A stretch of 8,343 nt of DNA, taken from the NCBI GenBank assembly GCA_002496475.1, contig DAJV01000028.1:133-8475 (forward strand). The letters run 5' to 3'. The notes under the pieces were generated by a model, which saw nothing but the letters and a program-made list of their open reading frames with translations, had not been told where the DNA came from and made no database searches. Position 1 is the stretch's first letter, and every line of letters begins with the position of its first letter. A program made the position numbers and the translations under genes. Shown in pieces: positions 6,576 through 8,343 of the stretch. The DNA is from Vulcanisaeta sp. UBA163. Its GTDB lineage: Archaea; Thermoproteota; Thermoprotei; Thermoproteales; Thermocladiaceae.

Positions 6576-6992
6576 CTAACAACTATTACTGGACAGTTTT
6601 TCATTAATTGCCCTACTTAGTACGTAGAGGATCCTTATTATACTCTCACCACTCGAGCCAACCCTAAACAAATGCGTTCTATCCTTCCTCTTATCACTAT
6701 TTCCGAAGTTTGAAACACCAAGAAATTTACCTAGTAATGCCTCAGCCACGTCCTCCTCCCTGAAGGGTAACACCATAACAGCAACCTCATTACATATGTC
6801 GTGTAAATAATCAACATGCCAGAACCTATTGATAACTTTACTAAGGTGCCTAGTTATGCGTGCGGCGCATGCGTTGCCGCAGGAACCAACGTAGGCGTAA
6901 AGCCCATTACTTATTGTGAACTTCCTGCCCCTAGTAGTCACATTACCATTCCTGCATTGGAATATAGCCACGTAACTTAGCGCCTTTACCAT
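6576..6992 (-). CDS. DUF123 / Uri-superfamily GIY-YIG-like protein
   Basis: This 138-aa protein matches the DUF123 (Uri superfamily endonuclease-like) family, also found fused to endonuclease III in some prokaryotes. Core motifs in order: GLYAYVGS (30-37, the GIY-YIG-like strand pair), ARITRHL (44-50), FWHVDYL (57-63) and FGNSDKRKDRTHLF (96-109), followed by a C-terminal helix (about 114-133). Conserved basic and aromatic positions (Y34, R45, R48, H49, H59, Y62) are kept. In relatives I recall, the FG.SD segment continues with a Cys-x-Cys pair; here it reads KRK, so that pair seems absent. Molecular activity is not established for the family; a structure-specific nuclease or DNA-repair role is the usual suggestion. 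Its ATG overlaps the last 7 nt of the upstream membrane-protein gene (ATGGTAA), so the two are almost certainly cotranscribed and translationally coupled. No signal peptide is present, so it should act in the cytoplasm. Confidence 0.85.
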   Translation of the reverse strand: MVKALSYVAIFQCRNGNVTTRGRKFTISNGLYAYVGSCGNACAARITRHLSKVINRFWHVDYLHDICNEVAVMVLPFREEDVAEALLGKFLGVSNFGNSDKRKDRTHLFRVGSSGESIIRILYVLSRAINEKLSSNSC

Positions 6993-7669
6993 ACGTAGGT
7001 CACATTAATAATGGCATTTTCTGGTATTTCGTCACCAACTATGGTACCTGCATTTGTCGGTGGGTAGTACTCAGCTGTGTAGCATGTGAACCCAAGGGTG
7101 AGTGCATATGTTGAGTTTGGTAGAACTGGAACAATTAACTGTCCGTATTGACCAGCATTATAGGCATATGCTGAGCTCTCGTAGGTGTACATGGCGGTCA
7201 TTGGGATTGACGGCATTGCTTGAGCCATTATGTACACGTAGTACGAGACCGAGCCTGAAACCACCTGGGGATTTGATAACCTATACGTTATTTCTATATA
7301 ACCAGGTCCCTTTGTTTCAAAATAGAGTTCCTTTGCTGACTGAAGCGAATAACCGTTGCAGTTCATTATTGATAATGTGGCATTTAAAACTAGGTTACTC
7401 GTAATGATTTCCCTATGGTTTAATGAGCCCTGGTATTGTATCGAACTCTCATTAGCCATGCACTCATTCAACTTCTGAAGTACTGAGGAATACTTAGCCA
7501 GAAGGTTCGTATAATTACTTAGTAATTCATTGTATTTAGTTGCGTTAACGTAGATATTACCTGCCGCGACTTCATTTTTGATAATATATAAAAAATGCAC
7601 TAAGTACACGAGTACTATAGCGAGTATCAGCGCTAGGATTACTATGATTAATGTCTTTATGTTGGGCAC
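6986..7669 (-). CDS. Single-pass membrane-anchored surface protein with coiled coil, unknown function
   Basis: I do not recognise the family. The 227-aa product has a short N-terminus (MPNIKT), one long hydrophobic segment (about 7-30; uncleaved anchor more likely than signal peptide), a probable coiled coil or long helix (about 43-75), then a beta-rich, Tyr/Ser/Thr-rich domain (about 85-227). Six N-x-S/T sequons (N42, N52, N73, N96, N185, N222) all lie after the anchor and suggest an N-glycosylated extracytoplasmic domain. C70, C104 and C196 are outside the membrane and could form a disulfide. The start is GTG at 7669: a TAG directly precedes it in frame, no ATG is available upstream, and a TATA-like box sits 25 nt before it, so the message is probably leaderless. 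The gene is the first of a two-gene operon with the DUF123 gene. A surface or adhesion-type role is only a guess. Confidence 0.8.
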   Translation of the reverse strand: MPNIKTLIIVILALILAIVLVYLVHFLYIIKNEVAAGNIYVNATKYNELLSNYTNLLAKYSSVLQKLNECMANESSIQYQGSLNHREIITSNLVLNATLSIMNCNGYSLQSAKELYFETKGPGYIEITYRLSNPQVVSGSVSYYVYIMAQAMPSIPMTAMYTYESSAYAYNAGQYGQLIVPVLPNSTYALTLGFTCYTAEYYPPTNAGTIVGDEIPENAIINVTYVW

Positions 7670-7689
7670 CTATGAATAATAATGGTGGG

Positions 7690-7700
7690 TAAAATAAAAG
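7690..7700 (-). promoter_or_regulatory. TATA-like promoter of the membrane protein/DUF123 operon
   Basis: On the minus strand CTTTTATTTTA (7690-7700) is centred about 25 nt before the GTG at 7669. This supports the GTG as the true start and a leaderless mRNA covering both minus-strand genes. Confidence 0.5.
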
Positions 7701-7725
7701 TTAATTTATCGTAATGTGGAGATAG

Positions 7726-7737
7726 GCTTTTATAATT
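7726..7737 (+). promoter_or_regulatory. TATA-like promoter of cbf5
   Basis: GCTTTTATAATT (7726-7737) holds a good TATA box centred near 7733, about 32 nt before the GTG at 7765. Expected transcription start is about 7758, giving a leader of a few bases. The divergent promoter of the membrane-protein operon lies about 35 nt to the left. Confidence 0.5.
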
Positions 7738-7764
7738 CCATAGAACCTGCAATAATGATTAGAC

Positions 7765-8343
7765 GTGTCATTACCAAGTTACTGCGGCGAGCCCGAGGTC
7801 CTCGTTAGGATTAACAATGAACAGACGAATCCCGAGTGGGGTATGCCGCCGGAAAAGAGGCCTATGGAGCTACACCTTAAGTATGGCTTTGTGGTTATTG
7901 ATAAGCCAAGGGGTCCAACAAGCCATGAGGTCGCTGCATGGATCAAGAAGATGCTTAACCTCGATAGGGCGGGTCACTCTGGCACACTTGATCCAAGGGT
8001 TTCCGGCGTGTTACCGGTAGCGCTTGGGGAGTCAACTAAAGCAATGCCTGCGATTAATATGCTGGGTAAGGAGTACATAATGGTCATGAAGTTACATGGC
8101 GACGTGGATGATGGCAAATTAAGCGCCGTCCTTAGGGAGTTCACGGGCGCCATATACCAGAGACCACCATTGAGGAGTGCGGTTAAGAGACAGTTGAGGA
8201 TTAAGCATGTTTACGAGCTTGAGCTTCTCGAGAGGGATGGTAAATACGTTCTCATTAGGATGAATGTTGAGTCAGGGACATACGCTAGGAAGCTTGCCTA
8301 TGACATTGGCGAGGTGCTTGGCGTTGGGGCGAACATGAGGGAG
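7765..8343 (+). CDS. cbf5: tRNA/rRNA pseudouridine synthase Cbf5 (TruB family), 3' partial
   Basis: Cbf5 is the catalytic subunit of archaeal H/ACA guide ribonucleoproteins (with Nop10, L7Ae and Gar1), isomerising uridine to pseudouridine in rRNA; it can also make tRNA pseudouridine 55. The first 193 codons are present and the window ends within the catalytic domain, so the C-terminal PUA domain is not seen. Hallmarks: EVLVRINNEQTNPEWGMPPE near the N-terminus, motif I IDKPRGPTSHEVAAWIKK, the motif II loop GHSGTLDPRVSG with catalytic Asp at residue 76, QRPPLRSAVKR, and ESGTYARKLAYDIG...LGVGANM. The ORF begins after in-frame TAA and TGA at 7753-7758; the first possible start is GTG at 7765, which places Leu-Pro at the position where archaeal Cbf5 usually has it. 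A short ATG frame at 7755 is in another phase and stops at 7808. No rpl14e or cmk gene, common cbf5 companions in archaea, lies upstream. Confidence 0.95.
   Translation, partial: MSLPSYCGEPEVLVRINNEQTNPEWGMPPEKRPMELHLKYGFVVIDKPRGPTSHEVAAWIKKMLNLDRAGHSGTLDPRVSGVLPVALGESTKAMPAINMLGKEYIMVMKLHGDVDDGKLSAVLREFTGAIYQRPPLRSAVKRQLRIKHVYELELLERDGKYVLIRMNVESGTYARKLAYDIGEVLGVGANMRE

Noticed and set aside
7102..7404. 100-codon plus-strand frame opposite the membrane protein gene
   Set aside because: Its translation has no motifs and it is antisense to a frame with a clear membrane anchor, sequons, promoter and operon overlap.
7755..7808. ATG frame of 17 codons overlapping the cbf5 start, as a possible true N-terminus with a frameshift
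   Set aside because: Frame 1 from the GTG at 7765 already aligns with the expected Cbf5 N-terminus (Leu-Pro, then EVLV and TNPEWG), so no frameshift is needed; the ATG also lies at or before the predicted transcription start.

Overview
The window looks like a chromosomal segment of a hyperthermophilic crenarchaeon, most likely in the Thermoproteales (Vulcanisaeta/Caldivirga-like). The evidence is threefold. It carries archaeal core genes: the topoisomerase VI B subunit, archaeal Cbf5, archaeosine-pathway QueC, and a Uri-type DUF123 protein. Codon use leans strongly to AGG/AGA (Arg), ATA (Ile) and AT-ending codons at a moderate GC content. Most genes have a TATA-like element about 23-35 nt before the start codon and no Shine-Dalgarno sequence, the usual layout of leaderless or nearly leaderless crenarchaeal transcripts. 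The genus is an inference.

Layout, left to right: the 3' end of an unrecognised plus-strand gene (to 246); a 611-residue PP-loop PAPS-reductase-family protein fused to a two-cluster ferredoxin (309-2144, +); a small acidic hypothetical gene (2182-2427, +); queC for preQ0 synthesis (2503-3210, -); a divergently transcribed MmgE/PrpD-family protein (3303-4694, +); top6B (4886-6502, +); a convergent minus-strand pair made of a DUF123/GIY-YIG-like protein (6576-6992) and the membrane-anchored protein upstream of it (6986-7669), which overlap by 7 nt; and, divergent from that pair, the first 193 codons of cbf5 (7765-8343, +), cut by the window edge. Intergenic stretches are short, the longest being about 190 nt before top6B. 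There is no gene-free stretch above 300 bases and I saw no tRNA, rRNA, CRISPR array, IS element or attachment site.

The genes do not form one pathway. Two themes recur. First, RNA modification: QueC leads to archaeosine in tRNA, and Cbf5 makes pseudouridine in rRNA/tRNA. Second, PP-loop/Fe-S or Zn chemistry: the reductase-ferredoxin fusion and QueC both use an N-type ATP pyrophosphatase motif plus cysteine clusters. The most under-described parts are the reductase-ferredoxin fusion with a seemingly decayed N-terminal zinc ribbon, and the small operon pairing a surface-exposed, sequon-rich single-pass membrane protein with a Uri-type nuclease-fold protein. I see no clear evidence of a complete new defence or mobile system here.
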